From positions 9,352,501 to 9,416,500 of the forward strand of contig NC_037639.1 in the NCBI RefSeq assembly GCF_003254395.2: DNA of 64,000 nucleotides. The letters run 5' to 3'. The number at the start of each line of letters is the position of its first letter. The first letter of the stretch is position 1. Under the pieces are notes generated by a model. The model searched no databases. It saw nothing but the letters and a program-made list of their open reading frames with translations, and was not told where the DNA came from. Positions 1 to 13,200 of the stretch are shown one piece after another. Position numbers and translations under genes: made by a program. The stretch is from Apis mellifera (lineage: Eukaryota; Arthropoda; Insecta; Hymenoptera; Apidae).

Positions 1-1059
1 AAAAAAAAAAAGCGTCATGAACTGTGAGTTCAGGGGAGAAAAAAAAAATTGTTTTCCAGTTCCTCTCCCCGGATAGATTTATTATTCGTAAAAAAAGAAA
101 GGGAAAAAAATAAACAAACAAATAAACAAAAAATAAAATAAAACAAAAAGCGCGAAGGTCGTCTAGGTATTTGCATTATTTTTTACGCTTCCATGATACT
201 GCGCTCGTTTTTTGTTTACATCAATGTTGCAAAAACAATTTTGTCATGGAAAAAAAAAATCGTCGGATAGTGGATAATAACAATAAAAAAGAGAGAGGGA
301 AAGAGGAGGGAAATAAAAATAAATAATACAGAAAAAATTATTATACAGTCTCAACTATGTTAACCAATCGCCTCCAATTATACACGATGGTCTTCAATGA
401 TTGCTGGAACATCAATAGTCAGTCCGATCTTTTCCATCGACGCGTCAATGTCGCGACAATTAATTGTGAAATGACCTCCCTTAATTGATTGTTTGGAGAC
501 ACGGATACATTTTATCCATCTCTCGTGATATGATCGCATGAAAAACGAATATTCTCGATCATGATTTATCCATTGTCGTCATCTCGTGCATCTCGTCAAC
601 GTTCCATTTTAATGGGCAAATTTTAAACTAAATACGACTCGATACGAAACTGCTAACAAATATGCACGTATAATAATAATAATTAATAATAATTGTATCA
701 TTAAATTTTGAAAAAGATTATAAATCTCGATAATAATGAACGCAAGAATTGTAAATGAATAATTTTAATCTTGATTCAACATTCAGTGTCGATCAATGTG
801 TAATGTAAAATGTTTAATTAATTCATTTTTCGATATTAATTTGAACGCGTTATAATATCAGTGCGTTATATTGGCAAAAAGGAGTGCAATTTTTAATTTT
901 GTTTTATATTTAAATCAATCCTTTCTTAAACCTATTTTACAGGACACGCAACTTTTTTAAAATTTTATCTAGAGTAGAATAAAAATTCCATCATCATTCG
1001 CGATTTCCTCTTCGTCGTTCGGGAAAAATTAATTTCTTTCGTGTTTCTCTTTTTCTCAG
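1..1059 (+). other. Intron (3' part) of the CUB-domain gene
   Basis: No coding exon could be supported here. The stretch is A/T-rich with A-homopolymer runs at its left end. It ends in a pyrimidine-rich tract and the AG acceptor (1058-1059) of the exon that starts at 1060. I read it as the tail of an intron of the plus-strand gene whose earlier exons lie left of the window. Confidence 0.6.
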
Positions 1060-2059
1060 GTCCCTGCACCGCATGGAATTTGACGATACACGAGTACAGC
1101 AGGAACGGTGACCCGGCAGGGCCAAGATTGCACACATTTTGCTCGAGGGACACGTACAAAAATTTCACCCTACCATGGAAGACGAACATCGTGGTGGTTA
1201 GGTGAGTCCTCGCCCTATCCCTTCTCCGGTTCGGTGGACAGATTAGCCGGAAGTTGAGGGGAAACTTCGTCCATCGACGTCGACTAACGACAGTTACGCG
1301 ACACTTTTCTCGAGGAGATTATGACACCATGGCCTGAATTATGGGGGCAATTTATACGGCCGGTTTTTGCGTGGGTGAAAGGGCCAACTTAAAAATCGAT
1401 CGCCCGGAAAGATTTATCCACCGTCCAATGGGAAATCGTTCGAGGCCGAGGAGGAAAATCGCGGAGAGATTACATTTGTCATGGTTTTGTGTATCGATAC
1501 GACATTTCCTTCGAGCGCGAAGAGACCGTGAAAATTCTTACGGATATTACATGTAAAAGTCTGGTGAAAAATCGTTTTCTTTTCTTTTTTTTTTTTCTCG
1601 TGTAAGAAATTGCGCTTGAGCTTGGTCTTGATAGAGAGCGGGTTAAGAATGATGATGCATATTAGAATAATATATCAGACTCCTCTACGAGTGGCTTATA
1701 AGAATCTTTGGTCGTTTTCTATGTGCATTTATTTGTTATTCATGTTGGATAAGAATCTTGAAGAAAGTTTGTTGAAACGTTATTCGATCTATTGGTGGAT
1801 TTATTTAACTTTAGATTTTTATTGATTTATCTTTGTTACATTTATTAAACGATCTGTTCACAGATTACAAGCACTAGGAAGGACAGCACCGGAATATACG
1901 ATGAAATGGCGGAGCGAGTCTGTAATTGCAAACACGCACAAGAGCGGGCCATCGCCAGCACCGAATCACGTGATAGACTCCTCGACTGGAAATGGATTAC
2001 TAGAAGCGCGAAACCTAATTCTGTTCGCTATACTACTCGCTTACGTGGCCGGTTGTTGA
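1060..2059 (+). CDS. CUB-domain protein with GPI-type tail, last two coding exons (partial)
   Basis: Two plus-strand exons join in phase: 1060-1201 (acceptor AG at 1058-1059, donor GTGAGT at 1202) and 1864-2059 (acceptor AG at 1862-1863, stop TGA 2057-2059). The joined reading has CUB-like features: paired cysteines (PCTAWNLTIHEY ... RLHTFCSRD), the segment DPAGPRLHTFC, an NFT glycosylation sequon, and alternating hydrophobic strands (TNIVVVRLQ, APEYTMKW). After the CUB-like part comes a low-complexity Ser/Pro/Asn spacer and a C-terminal hydrophobic stretch (LILFAILLAYVAGC) running to the stop with no cytoplasmic tail. That resembles a GPI-attachment signal, with small residues (SSTGNG) as possible omega-site context. 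The product would be extracellular and membrane-tethered. The N-terminal part is off the window, so the full architecture and the gene name are unknown. A single-pass membrane protein with no tail is the alternative. Confidence 0.72.
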
Positions 2060-2248
2060 GTCTACTCGACACACCGTGCCCTACACACGTTCCTGTTCAC
2101 AATCAGACACAAACTGTTGCGAACGAGCCTAAGATTTGTACTATTGTACCACACTGTGTGTGTGTGAACGAACTCGAACATTAATATTATCGTAATGACT
2201 AGGATCGTGTTTCCTGAAAGTTCTTTCAGCGGTTCAATTTTCTTGAAA

Positions 2249-2254
2249 AATAAA
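2249..2254 (+). terminator. Candidate poly(A) signal of the CUB gene
   Basis: This is the first AATAAA downstream of the stop at 2059, about 190 nt into the presumed 3' UTR and inside an A-rich run. It is only a candidate, because this AT-rich DNA has many chance matches. Confidence 0.3.
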
Positions 2255-5221
2255 AAAATTCATGGACAGAAATGTTTAAAGAGCGAAATGATTGCATAAA
2301 ACGAAATTATGGAAGTTTTAAAAGTTTCATGTTAGTTTTCATAAAATATTACGTCGCTGGTATTGTGTGAAGTTTTCTAAAAGTTTAGAGGAGAAAAAGT
2401 CGGGAAAAACCGTGCCCTTTTGATGAAATATTAAAATCAGTCGCCATAAAATTACCTCGCTTTTAATCATACGGGAACCGAATGTATTCTAAATTAAATA
2501 GATTGCTCGAGAATAATTGCAATTAAACAAAATTCATTTCCAGTTCGTTTCTACGCAAATATTCGACAATTATTTTTTAAATTGTATATTACTCGTCTGC
2601 AATCTATTTTTTCTTTTTTTCTTTTTTTTTTTTTTTTCATTTAAAATAGGATTTCATCGTACTGAACAAAGGAGATAATGAAATGTTTAATAAAGATTAA
2701 TTTGCAATCATAGTTCTCGAGCAAACAAGAGCATCGAATATTGATCAAAGAACACGAAAATTCTAAAATGATTTAATCGAAAGCTCAAATATTTTTCAAT
2801 TACCGATATTTTAGCGTAATTGTTCGATATTGTCATACGTAGATGAATATTAACAAGGTTAAAATTTCATCCGATAAATTGAAGAGAATGAATGGCATGA
2901 AATCGAATTTTGGAATTCAACGCTCTAGTCAAATTACATATATATAAATATATATATAAATATATATATAAAAAATGAATTAAATACGAATCAGAGAAAA
3001 TAAGAGAGAAATATATATATATATAAATATAATTATAAATCACACACTCGGTGTATACCACTCGTTTTAATTATAAGAGTTTAATAGAGCATGTACATAT
3101 TATATATACATATACATATACATAAATTTATATACAGATTGAGACATTTATAAAGAAATATTTAAATATTATCTACTCTTATTAACAACATTATTTATTT
3201 CTACCATTATTAAAGATTTAAAAATGACAAAATTATATTATATTTTATTAAATTATTTATTTTCATTATATAATATTCGCATTATAAATCAATAATTTTT
3301 TATATAACTGTTTTGTAACCTTTATATATTAAAATATTTAAAGTTCTTTCTATACGTCACATTCTGTTAATATAAATATACATAAGTATAAATATAGTAA
3401 GTAAATATATACGTACGAAAAGAAATAAAAGAAAAAAACGCGATGCACGGATTTGAAATAGCGAAAAACCACGCGTCATCATTTTCACGCAAATGCCAAA
3501 ATAAATATGTAAGAAAAGAAATTCTATATTATAGATTCTTGTAAATACGTAAATAGCATAAATAAGATTTGTACAGAATATCACGAAATATGTTAAGACC
3601 TCGATATAATTGTAAATTACGCGGCAATTTATTGTAAACATGGCGCGAACTCATGAACAGAAACAGATTGTATTTTATCGAACGAGCCTCGAGTGTCCTA
3701 AGGCAATATTGCAAATAATTGTTAACACATTTATGGGATTCTGTCAAAAAACTTTTTTTTCACGGTGAAAAACAATATTTATTTCACAAAATGAAAAATA
3801 ATTAAATAAAAACTTCAATTTTTTAAAGAAATAATTGTTTCTTGATCGACTTCCGAAAATGCGATTGATCGTAGAATAAACGGAATGGACTAGAACATGA
3901 ATGTTTAATATATTTATCGATTAAAAAATATATATTAAGCTAAATGACACAGGCTTATTGTATTAAAAGAATCATCCAACGATGTGAAAATGTTTCTATT
4001 GGTTAAGTTTTATAGCATTACGATATTGCTGCCATTATTTGTACAGAATGTAATAAGCCATATTCTTCGTTTAATGCATTCAAACAATATTTTGTAGGTT
4101 ATGGCTATCGTATATATGGTGACTTCTATTGTTTATTTTTAGTAACATTTTTATATTTCGTAATTGCAAACTGTACCATTTCGCATCGAAACAATACAGT
4201 TATATTACCAGAGATTTTAATGCCTGTTAAAATTTCTAATTAAATCATAACATGTATAAAACAACCTCTTGTTGCGTGAAATTCATTCGAATCATTACAA
4301 ACCTTCGATGTTATATATTAATCTTAATGCTTCTGTTAACATTTCATTTATTATGTTCGAATAAATATAATTAAACGATTTACAGCACAATTTTTATTGA
4401 TTAATAGGAATATGTTTATTATGAGAAAAATTGATAATAACTTTAAAATTATTTTAGAATTAATTTATAATATTAGCTAATTGAAAGACTGAATTTTATC
4501 AGAATGCAACTTGAAGGCTAGTAATGATCGAAACGATTAATAAATAAAAGAATAGAAATTTATTCGTAATAAAGGATAAAAATGTTAAGATTTGTATAAT
4601 AAAAGAATAAGCGCTCGAATAGAAGAATAATTGATAGTCTCTTTTTTGCAACCTCGTCGAAACAGAGATGAAAGTCACAATGTAATTAATCAATATCATT
4701 TTAAGAAGTGACATTATGAAAAAGAAGAGACATATACCATTTAATAAACAATTTATATCAGCCAAACAACAATGGCATGTGATTTAAGTGACTTGTGTTT
4801 GAAATCGATGAATCATTTCTCGACAAAAATTTCAGTTGTTCACTCTAAAGAATCATTGAACGAAAAATAAAAAGATATAAAATTATGAGTGGACCGTTCC
4901 TTTTTACATTACTCGATTACGTCCTAACAACGATTGTAATGCGATCTGTTCCTTAAATGTACCGGTTTTACACAAGATACATTTACCTTACAAAGGAAAG
5001 ATACATGTTACATATATGTACTAGTCGCGTATACTTAAGTCAGAATAGTCAATTGTTTCATATAAAGTACGAATAAAATAAAACAGAAATCAAATGTATA
5101 TTTATAATTTTTTACCTGAATAATATGTATCCCAATGGTATGAATAATATGAAGTCTCAAGAAAATAATAAGCACAAATAATAGAACAAGATATAAAGAC
5201 ATGATAAAAATTATAAAATCA

Positions 5222-5242
5222 ACGCCATTTTAAAAATGGCGT
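5222..5242. repeat. 21-nt palindrome with one central base
   Basis: Two 10-nt arms (ACGCCATTTT and its exact complement AAAATGGCGT) flank one A. The arms are GC-containing islands in very AT-rich DNA, so chance is less likely than for an AT palindrome. No function is known. It lies between two convergent genes. Confidence 0.6.
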
Positions 5243-5618
5243 CGTAAATTAAACATGTATAAGATATGAAGAGAGCAAAGTAATAGTAAGAAAAGAATAG
5301 AAATAAGGTAAGAATTAACTATTAGTACCATCTTTTGACTATAAGTAATAAGTAAAATAAAATAGAATAAGAATTAAAGAATAGCGCTATCTCTCGAATG
5401 CTTGTAAAAAAATTTTATTGCATATTTGCAATTGTTATTTTTGGCGGTTTTTCAACATTTTCTAAAGGTAAAAAATAAATTTATCTTTTTTATATTTATT
5501 TCTTATAATAGAAGTTCCTACGTTTTACAATGCTAAATGTTTTTTGATAATTTGTTTTTAAGATTAAGATTTAATTAGAAAATTTAGCAATATAGCAGAT
5601 ATTTTACGTTATTAAAAT

Positions 5619-5691
5619 ATTTGAAATATCGTGTATATAGAAATATTGTGTAATAATCGTGTATTTGAAATATCGTATTTATAGAAATATT
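5619..5691 (+). repeat. Imperfect tandem duplication, about 29-bp units
   Basis: The unit ATTTGAAATATCGT... ending in AGAAATATT occurs at 5619-5647 and again at 5663-5691 (44-bp period), differing at only a few bases. It looks like local slippage or duplication in intergenic AT-rich sequence. Confidence 0.55.
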
Positions 5692-7533
5692 CCTTATAAA
5701 GAACATTATTTATAAGGAATAATGTGTTACACTTGCTAATATATAATTAAAAAATGTATAATTCTATTTAAAAAAAATAATTTTTTCTATTTAAAAAAAA
5801 TAATAATCCTCATAAGAGTTCTATATTATCGAAACATAAATATTAGAATATACTTGAAAACATTCAACTTTTATCTGAAATATTTTTTATTATGAAGAAA
5901 AATAATTATATAAATTAAGATAATAATATGAGACATTCTAAATGTAAAATAAGTATACAATTTATAAAAATTCATGATCAATAAATAAAATATATTTTTT
6001 ATTTTGCATTTTTTAAATTTCATATAACCATGTATAAAGGTTAATTAAATCGTAAGATTGATTTGATAAAAAAAGGACAATTTATTCACATACAAGTTTT
6101 AATACAATTCTACATACATATTTATACATCCTACGATCGGAAGATGAAACATGTACATCTATAAATAATATATCTGCGATTTAATTTATTTTCTTTGATT
6201 CAAGATGAAAATCTCAAATAACGATTCGCTAATATTTTATAAAATTGGCACAAACAGAAACGACGTTTCTAATTGCAATAATTGTATTCTTAAATACAAA
6301 TTGTGGAGTGTGATAAACATTTAACAAAATGTATGCGTATATACATCTATTTTCGCTATTTAAAAAAGAAAACAAATTATCAACATACAATATATATATA
6401 TATATATGTTTATACATATATAGACAGGGATGAATGTAAAACACTGTTAATATGATGAAAAATAAATTTTAACAAATTGAAAACATAACATTATATTGCA
6501 CACGATATTCGTGTATATTCGGTGCATAATAACAATTTCTATAGATTTTCATTTAACATACTTTAGATACAACAATTATCTTAACTTACATCTATATATT
6601 CAGAACTAAACAATAATATTCATTGACATTAATTTCTTATAAATATTTACGAGAAATCACATAAAAATCTGTCGCATAATGATCATTCGAAATGATTATA
6701 ATCATTTATTCACATTTCCCATCGCTATAAATTATTAGTATATATAATTATTATTATATCTATTAAACGATATTAGTAAGCATTAAAATTTTATAACAGA
6801 CGTATAATTATATAACGATTATTTTATTCTTATTTTATTCTTTTGTTCTCTATTGCTTTATAAATTCATCATCAGGTAACAACTATTTATTCAAGAACTT
6901 TTTATTTATTGTGACAATTTTTTTAAATTAAATTTAAAAATCGATAAATAATTTAATGTAATGTTTAGTGTTTTTTTTTTTTAGTTTTAATATTTAAAAA
7001 AGGTTTTTATTAAAATTTTTACGCACGTTGCTTAAAAATCTGTGCGTATTTTTTAATGAAAATTCAAGAGAGGAAAATCTAATATTCCTCAATCTATCGT
7101 ACGAAATTACTCTATAAAAATTTTTTAAAAATGATATAATTGAAAAGTTTTTCTATCTTACAAACTTAAACATCTATAACACAACCAAAAATCAATGTTA
7201 CCAATAAAATCAATCAGATATTTATTTTACATATCCATTAATGGATAGATTAATATTCTTAAGGACTTATTTTAAACAAACATATTAAAATCTCAATGAG
7301 AATTTTAGATATATTTTATTTATAACAGCACACTTTGATACACTCCTTTGGCTATTTATTTGTAATGATAAAAATCATGCCATTTTTTAAGATTCTTTCT
7401 GATCGTTTAATTTTAAGTAACACGGACCCTACTAAAATTATTTGCATAAAATGAAATTGATTTGATATCTTTTATTAATTATAATTAATATAAATATTAA
7501 TATTTAATGTAATTTTTCAATTAACCGACTAAA

Positions 7534-7539
7534 TTTATT
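7534..7539 (-). terminator. Candidate poly(A) signal of Itpr
   Basis: On the minus strand this is the first canonical AATAAA after the Itpr stop (7832-7834), about 290 nt downstream. Many later matches exist, so alternative polyadenylation cannot be judged. Confidence 0.3.
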
Positions 7540-7831
7540 TAACATATATGATGCAATTCATTACAAAATGTATTTTTTCTTTTCATTTAAAAAACAACAA
7601 AATTAATATTATTTTTAATAAATTTGACTTTTACTATCCTACTTAAATAACTTTCTTTGAAGTTAGGAACAAAACCGTACAAATGCTACGTGTGTTACTC
7701 TCATAGTACTTCCTTGTGTCTTTAAATGCTTTTTAAGAACACACAAACTTATCAATTAAATATCATGTTAGAGTATCAAATTGAGATTCCTATATGATTA
7801 AAAACGAAATTCTGAAGTGCATTACTTAGAT

Positions 7832-10280
7832 TTACGCTGGTACGTTGTGTAAAAATGCTGATGCAGAATTCAAAAGGCCTAGCCGTTGCTTCTGTTTTCG
7901 TTGCTCCGTCATCTATTAAAAAAAAATTTAGTAAACAAATTTAAATCCATATAATTCATCAAAACATTCATAATAATCAAAATATTATAATGAAAATATT
8001 TACAATAACATAAATTCTTAATTTACCTGATCGCGAAGCTCGGTAAGTTGTTGAGATAAACATTTCACTAACTGTTGCGTGGATTCTAACTGAGATTGTA
8101 AACTTCTTAATTCTACTTGTTCCCCTTCTCCCTCATCTGCTGCCAACGATTTAGCTCTCAATCTCGGGAACCAGTCAAGATTTCGATCCTGTAAAAAGTA
8201 CACAGAGCTTAAAAGTTTAAGCACGATTCAATTTTTTGAAGCTCTATGGACTATTACCTTCACCATAGCATACACATAAGATTCTGGTCCTGTGAATTCT
8301 GTAGGATCTTTCACTTTTACCAGAACAATGAAATATAGATAATGCCACATATTATGTTCATGTTTTACATGTTCCTCAAAAGAAACCGTCTTGTTATCGA
8401 AAGACGATCTATTCAATCCTGTAAAATTAAATATTATATACAATAACGGTCAAATAAATAATATAAAAATAAAAATAATACTTACCACAAATGAAACAAG
8501 TATTTTTCAAAATTAACTCTTTTTGCTGCTTTTCTGATCTGAGATCAGCAAATGTATCAATAATAACACCAAAAATGAGATTCAGAACAATAATTATTAC
8601 AATGAAGAAGAACAATAAGTCATATACAACTCTAGCAACAAACAAAGGTTCCTGTAAAACAATTATTATCAATATATTAATAATAGCATCTTCTTATAAT
8701 TTTCTTTCTATACTTACAGTACTAGATGGTGCCCGTAAAATATCTCCTATACCTCCACCATTTCTTAAACCTTGATTCAAAGTTGTAACAATACACATAA
8801 CCAGAGAATCGCATGCTCGTTCCTTTAATTCTCCACCAACATTAATTACTTCTGCTAGACTGTCTTTTTCATGAGCTGCATAATCATAAAGGTGTAAAAA
8901 TTATAATTGCAAATAATTATATTTTTATAAATAAAGGATGTATTTAAATAAATACCTTCGCGTATATATCGGGATACTGTTTCTGTTGCTTCACATTTTT
9001 CATTATCAACAGCATTACAAGTATCTACATTTTCAGTTACGTATGATGCTATAATTAATATAAATAGAAAATCAATATTTTTAGCATTAAAGATAATTAT
9101 AAAATGTTAGATATTATACTTACACGCAAGATTTTCATCAACTGTTACTAGGAAATCATCTTTGAAAAACATAAAACCGATAATGGAAAACATATAAACT
9201 AGAATTAATGCCAATACAGCAGTAAGTATAATGGATCTTCCGTTTCTTGTAACAGATCTTATTACATTGAGCAATGTTTCTTCGCGATACACTACATCAA
9301 AGAGCTAAAATATATAAAATTTAATATTTTGTTTTAAGTTCATATCAAATTATTCTAATATTTTAATACGTACTAAAACTGAGTAGAAAAATGGATGCAT
9401 ACAAATGCCAAGAACGCAAAATATAAGATATGATATATGATATAAAAGTTCAACATTTGTCACTATTTGCTCTAAGCTCTTCGTCAAAGTGCCCTGATTA
9501 CCTATAATACTTATAAGATGTACAACTTTTAATACAACCTAAAAAAATATTATTAATTATATAAATACAAAAATTAATAAAATAACATTTTAATTATATA
9601 TTTTTTAAAATATTTCTAAATCTATTACCGTAAGGAAACCAAGTAACCATAACGTTGGTTTTGGTCCTATAGAAAAAATCAATCGTAATATTGTTGAAGC
9701 TACTAGCGTTCGTATACCAGATTCTCGTGGTAGTGTAATGACAATAACTGCTGACGATAACATTACCGTCCAAATAAGAGCAGATAAATGTGAACTTAGT
9801 TCTACAATAAAAAAAAAGTAAACATTTAAATTCATTTATCCGATAAAAAACAATTGTTAGAAAAAAAAACTTACTAGGCACAGAGTCTACAAATGGATAA
9901 AAGAAAGCTACAATAAGATTTATGAGTACTGCACAATTGAATAAAATATTGCTCCAAAGTGACATATAACTACTCATCCAAAATAGTACTGGCTGTCCTA
10001 AAAAATTATAAAGAATATATTTTTATAATATATTTTTTAAAAAAATATAATAAACAAAACATCAATAATTATATTGAAGTATCATACCTCTAAGTTTCTT
10101 TTGCCACTTCATTTCATTGAACATATCTTCAGTCCTTTCAAAGAAGTCTGAAACTTTTGATCCTTGGTCATCACGTTCTGTAGTATGTAGTACTTTAATC
10201 TTTGTGTCCAATGTAATAAGTTCACAAATTTCAGGAATAGGAAATACAATTTGTTCTAATGTTCTATCATGTCTAACAAT
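7832..10280 (-). CDS. Itpr channel domain and C-terminal tail exons (36-46)
   Basis: Exon 36 (IVRHDRTLEQIVFPIPEICE to MKWQKKLRG) is the linker before the membrane. Membrane segments in order are WSNILFNCAVLINLIVAFFY; ALIWTVMLSSAVIVITL; STILRLIFSIGPKPTLWLLG; ELLYHISYLIFCVLGICMH; SIILTAVLALILVYMFSIIG; and FFFIVIIIVLNLIFGVIID. The pore loop carries the selectivity filter GGGIGD at about 2598-2603 (GGGVGD in vertebrates). The luminal loop before it has cysteines in DTCNAVDNEKCE. After the last membrane helix comes the Cys2/His2 linker (TCFICG ... HEHNMWHY) and a C-terminal coiled coil (LRSLQSQLESTQQLVKCLSQ) ending in MTEQRKQKQRLGLLNSASAF and the stop. All elements needed for a conducting channel are present. 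Confidence 0.95.
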
Positions 10281-13200
10281 CTATATAAAATAAATCACAA
10301 GTTATTTTTAAAATGTTTCCTAATTATATATGTATATAATATAAATGTTACATTATACCTCAATTTGAGCTGTATGAGTTGCATAATATTGTAGTGCTTT
10401 ATTAATTTTTGGATCTGCATTATTTTGTTCAGATGGTTTTAACATCGATGCTAATTCTTTATTGTGTTGTGCTAATTGATGACATAAAATATAAATATTA
10501 TGTCCAACCTGAAAAAACAATTACTTATTAGTAATTAATATCTTATTTTGTTTATTATTCGAAATTTATTAATTTCCAAATATTATTACTTCTTTGGGTG
10601 ATACTCCTTCTTCACCATCTGTAGAGGAATCATCTGTATCACCATCATCATCTAAAGATTCTTGATGAAACGCACGACATGCAACATCAACTAATTGTTT
10701 TGGATTCATATTATACATAATTCTTTCTGCATTTTCGCTGTCTCCTCTACTTTCCATTATAGCAAGCAACAATTTACTAGCATTATTTTTTAATTCTAAC
10801 ACTAAATCCATTCTAGTCTTTCCTAAAGGATTAATATCATTCAGTATCAAGGCTGTAATTATATCTAATCCATTAGATTCATGAGTCGCGATACAATTCT
10901 GGTTATCATGACATGGTCCCTGACAATATTCTGTTAATGTTTCTAAAGTCTGATTGATCAGTGCAACATTATGTTCATTTATATACAATCCTAACAATCC
11001 TAATCCGCCAGTCGTTGAACCGCAGATGCAATCCAGAAACATAAGCGTTTCAGATACTAAATTAAAGTTAGTTTTGTTATTTTGATTACGTAAGAAATTC
11101 TGTAAAAATAAAAAAAATATTAATAAAATAAATTCTAGAATATCGAAAGTAATATTAAATAGGAAAATCAAAAAAATCTTACCTGCAAATCACGATTGTG
11201 ATTTTCACATAATAATTGCAAGAAACGTAAAATTGGTTGCATTACTAAAACCTTCGCGCTCAATTGCCCTTCATCTCTTTCCGTACCACTGGTTCCAGTA
11301 CGATGCCTTTCCAATTTCTCAGCTATCATGTCTTCGAGTGCACTGCCGAGAGCTGCATTATTCGATGCATCATCACCAGAAGCAAGATTACGAACATTCG
11401 CATACGCTTGAACAGTGGATGATGCAGCCTGATTCAATTCCTCTCGTAATTCATCTGTTATTACTATTCCATTAGGTTTTCCTGTATGGAACAGAAATTA
11501 ATGTAAACAAATCTAAATGAATTTTAATTGGAATGCGGTTGTATTATACCTGATGTACGCTTTCTTGATATTTTTTCTATTTCTTTATTCTGCTCTTTGT
11601 CTTCATGAGCTTTAGCTGCTATATCAGAGGTATTCACAGTAACCGTAGATTTGATTTCTTGTTGCGCATCTTTCATCTTATCGTAAAATACCTATTAAAT
11701 TATATATTTTTTTACATTAAATTATTTATTCTTATAACTTCATCAAAATAATGCTGTTTAAAACAATGCTGATTAACATGCCTTGAAAAAGGATTGGCTT
11801 AAATCACCACCCATCAATTTATTGTATACGCTTTTCTGAATAATAGGATTTCCTCCTTCTAACAATGCAATACCAAGTTCTATAGCTTCGACAAATATAC
11901 TTGGAGAGTGTACACTTTTAATTACTAACTCCACTACCAAATCCGAGGCGCCTTCACGATCAAGATGACTTTGAATTTCGTGCAAAGTGCGGCCCGCCCG
12001 ACTCAATAGTTTAGCTATTGGGATTGAATTATTTAATAAAATTATTTAAAAAAAAAATAAAAATTATTTTTTAAAAAAATCATCTGTACCTCCTGGTCCA
12101 TGAGTAACTGGAGCACTATGCGAAACTCCAATTTCCACGGTTTCCGGTTTTTGTATAAAAGATTTTCCAAAGTAACGAGCCAGGAGATTGTTTCTTAATG
12201 CATCTCCCTAGGGAAAACAAAAAAAATATTAATATGATAAAATGAATTTGAATTACGAGATGTACCAATACATCGTGCATAATAATTGAAAAAAGTTCAA
12301 AAAGTTATATTTTAAAGGGAATATCGGTGCATTATACCTGTTATATATCATGAAAATATATTTAATAATTGTATTGATTTAATAATAAAAATAATTAAAT
12401 CGATGTGTATGTACATTACTTTGTGCTTCAGAATAAGAAATACTTGCAGCTCTTTATATTTTAATATATATCCTAATTGACTTTATGTGAAAACAAAAAT
12501 ATGAAAAAATTAATTTTTATTAAAAGTATTAATGTGATATATTTTAAAAAATACATAACAAAATTACGTTTAAATTGGAAATTTTGTGGAAAAATGCAGA
12601 ATCAAATAGATAGACTTTGTGAATTGTATAAAGAGATGTTTAATATATTAAAAAATAAGGGAATAACAAAAAGAATGTTTTAGATACAGTATATGTAGAT
12701 GTACTATATGTGTACATTTTTGCAATTTCTAATATAGTTATTTAATTGCTTAATAATTCTATATTTAAAATGCAATCTGAATTCTACGTTCTACGTTGTT
12801 CTCATACTACAAAGGATATATACTATAATTTAAAAAATGGTAAAAAAGAGACGTATTGGTACACCCTTTATAATAAAAATATATGTACATATACTGTACT
12901 TTCTTATTTTTTCTATTTCTAAACTCTATGCCCATACTGAAATATATTTAGAGAGTTATTTTACACTAGGTAAAATAATGATTTAAAAATTTTATAGAAA
13001 TTTTGATTCACGATAAGTTGAAATTATTCAACTTATTCAAATAATTATTTGCTTATCAATTCAAATACTCATGTTCAAGTAAAAAAAAAAAAATCGACAT
13101 AATTATAATATCAATTTTATATCGTAAATCATAATTATTTTTATACACGAGATCACATACCTATACTAATATAATAATGCTTATATCTTACTTATTAAAA

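Larger units (their letters stand above)
2060..7831. other. Convergent 3' flanks / intergenic region
   Basis: No gene is visible. The region should hold the 3' UTR of the plus-strand CUB gene at its left end and that of the minus-strand Itpr gene at its right end. It is extremely A/T-rich with short (TA)n runs (for example near 2937-2970, 3008-3028 and 6391-6410). Open frames here are short, rich in Y/I/F/K and match nothing I recognise. Confidence 0.7.

Noticed and set aside
11233..11475. Plus-strand ORF opposite an Itpr exon
   Set aside because: It is antisense to the conserved QPILRFLQLLCENHNRDLQ exon; shadow frame.
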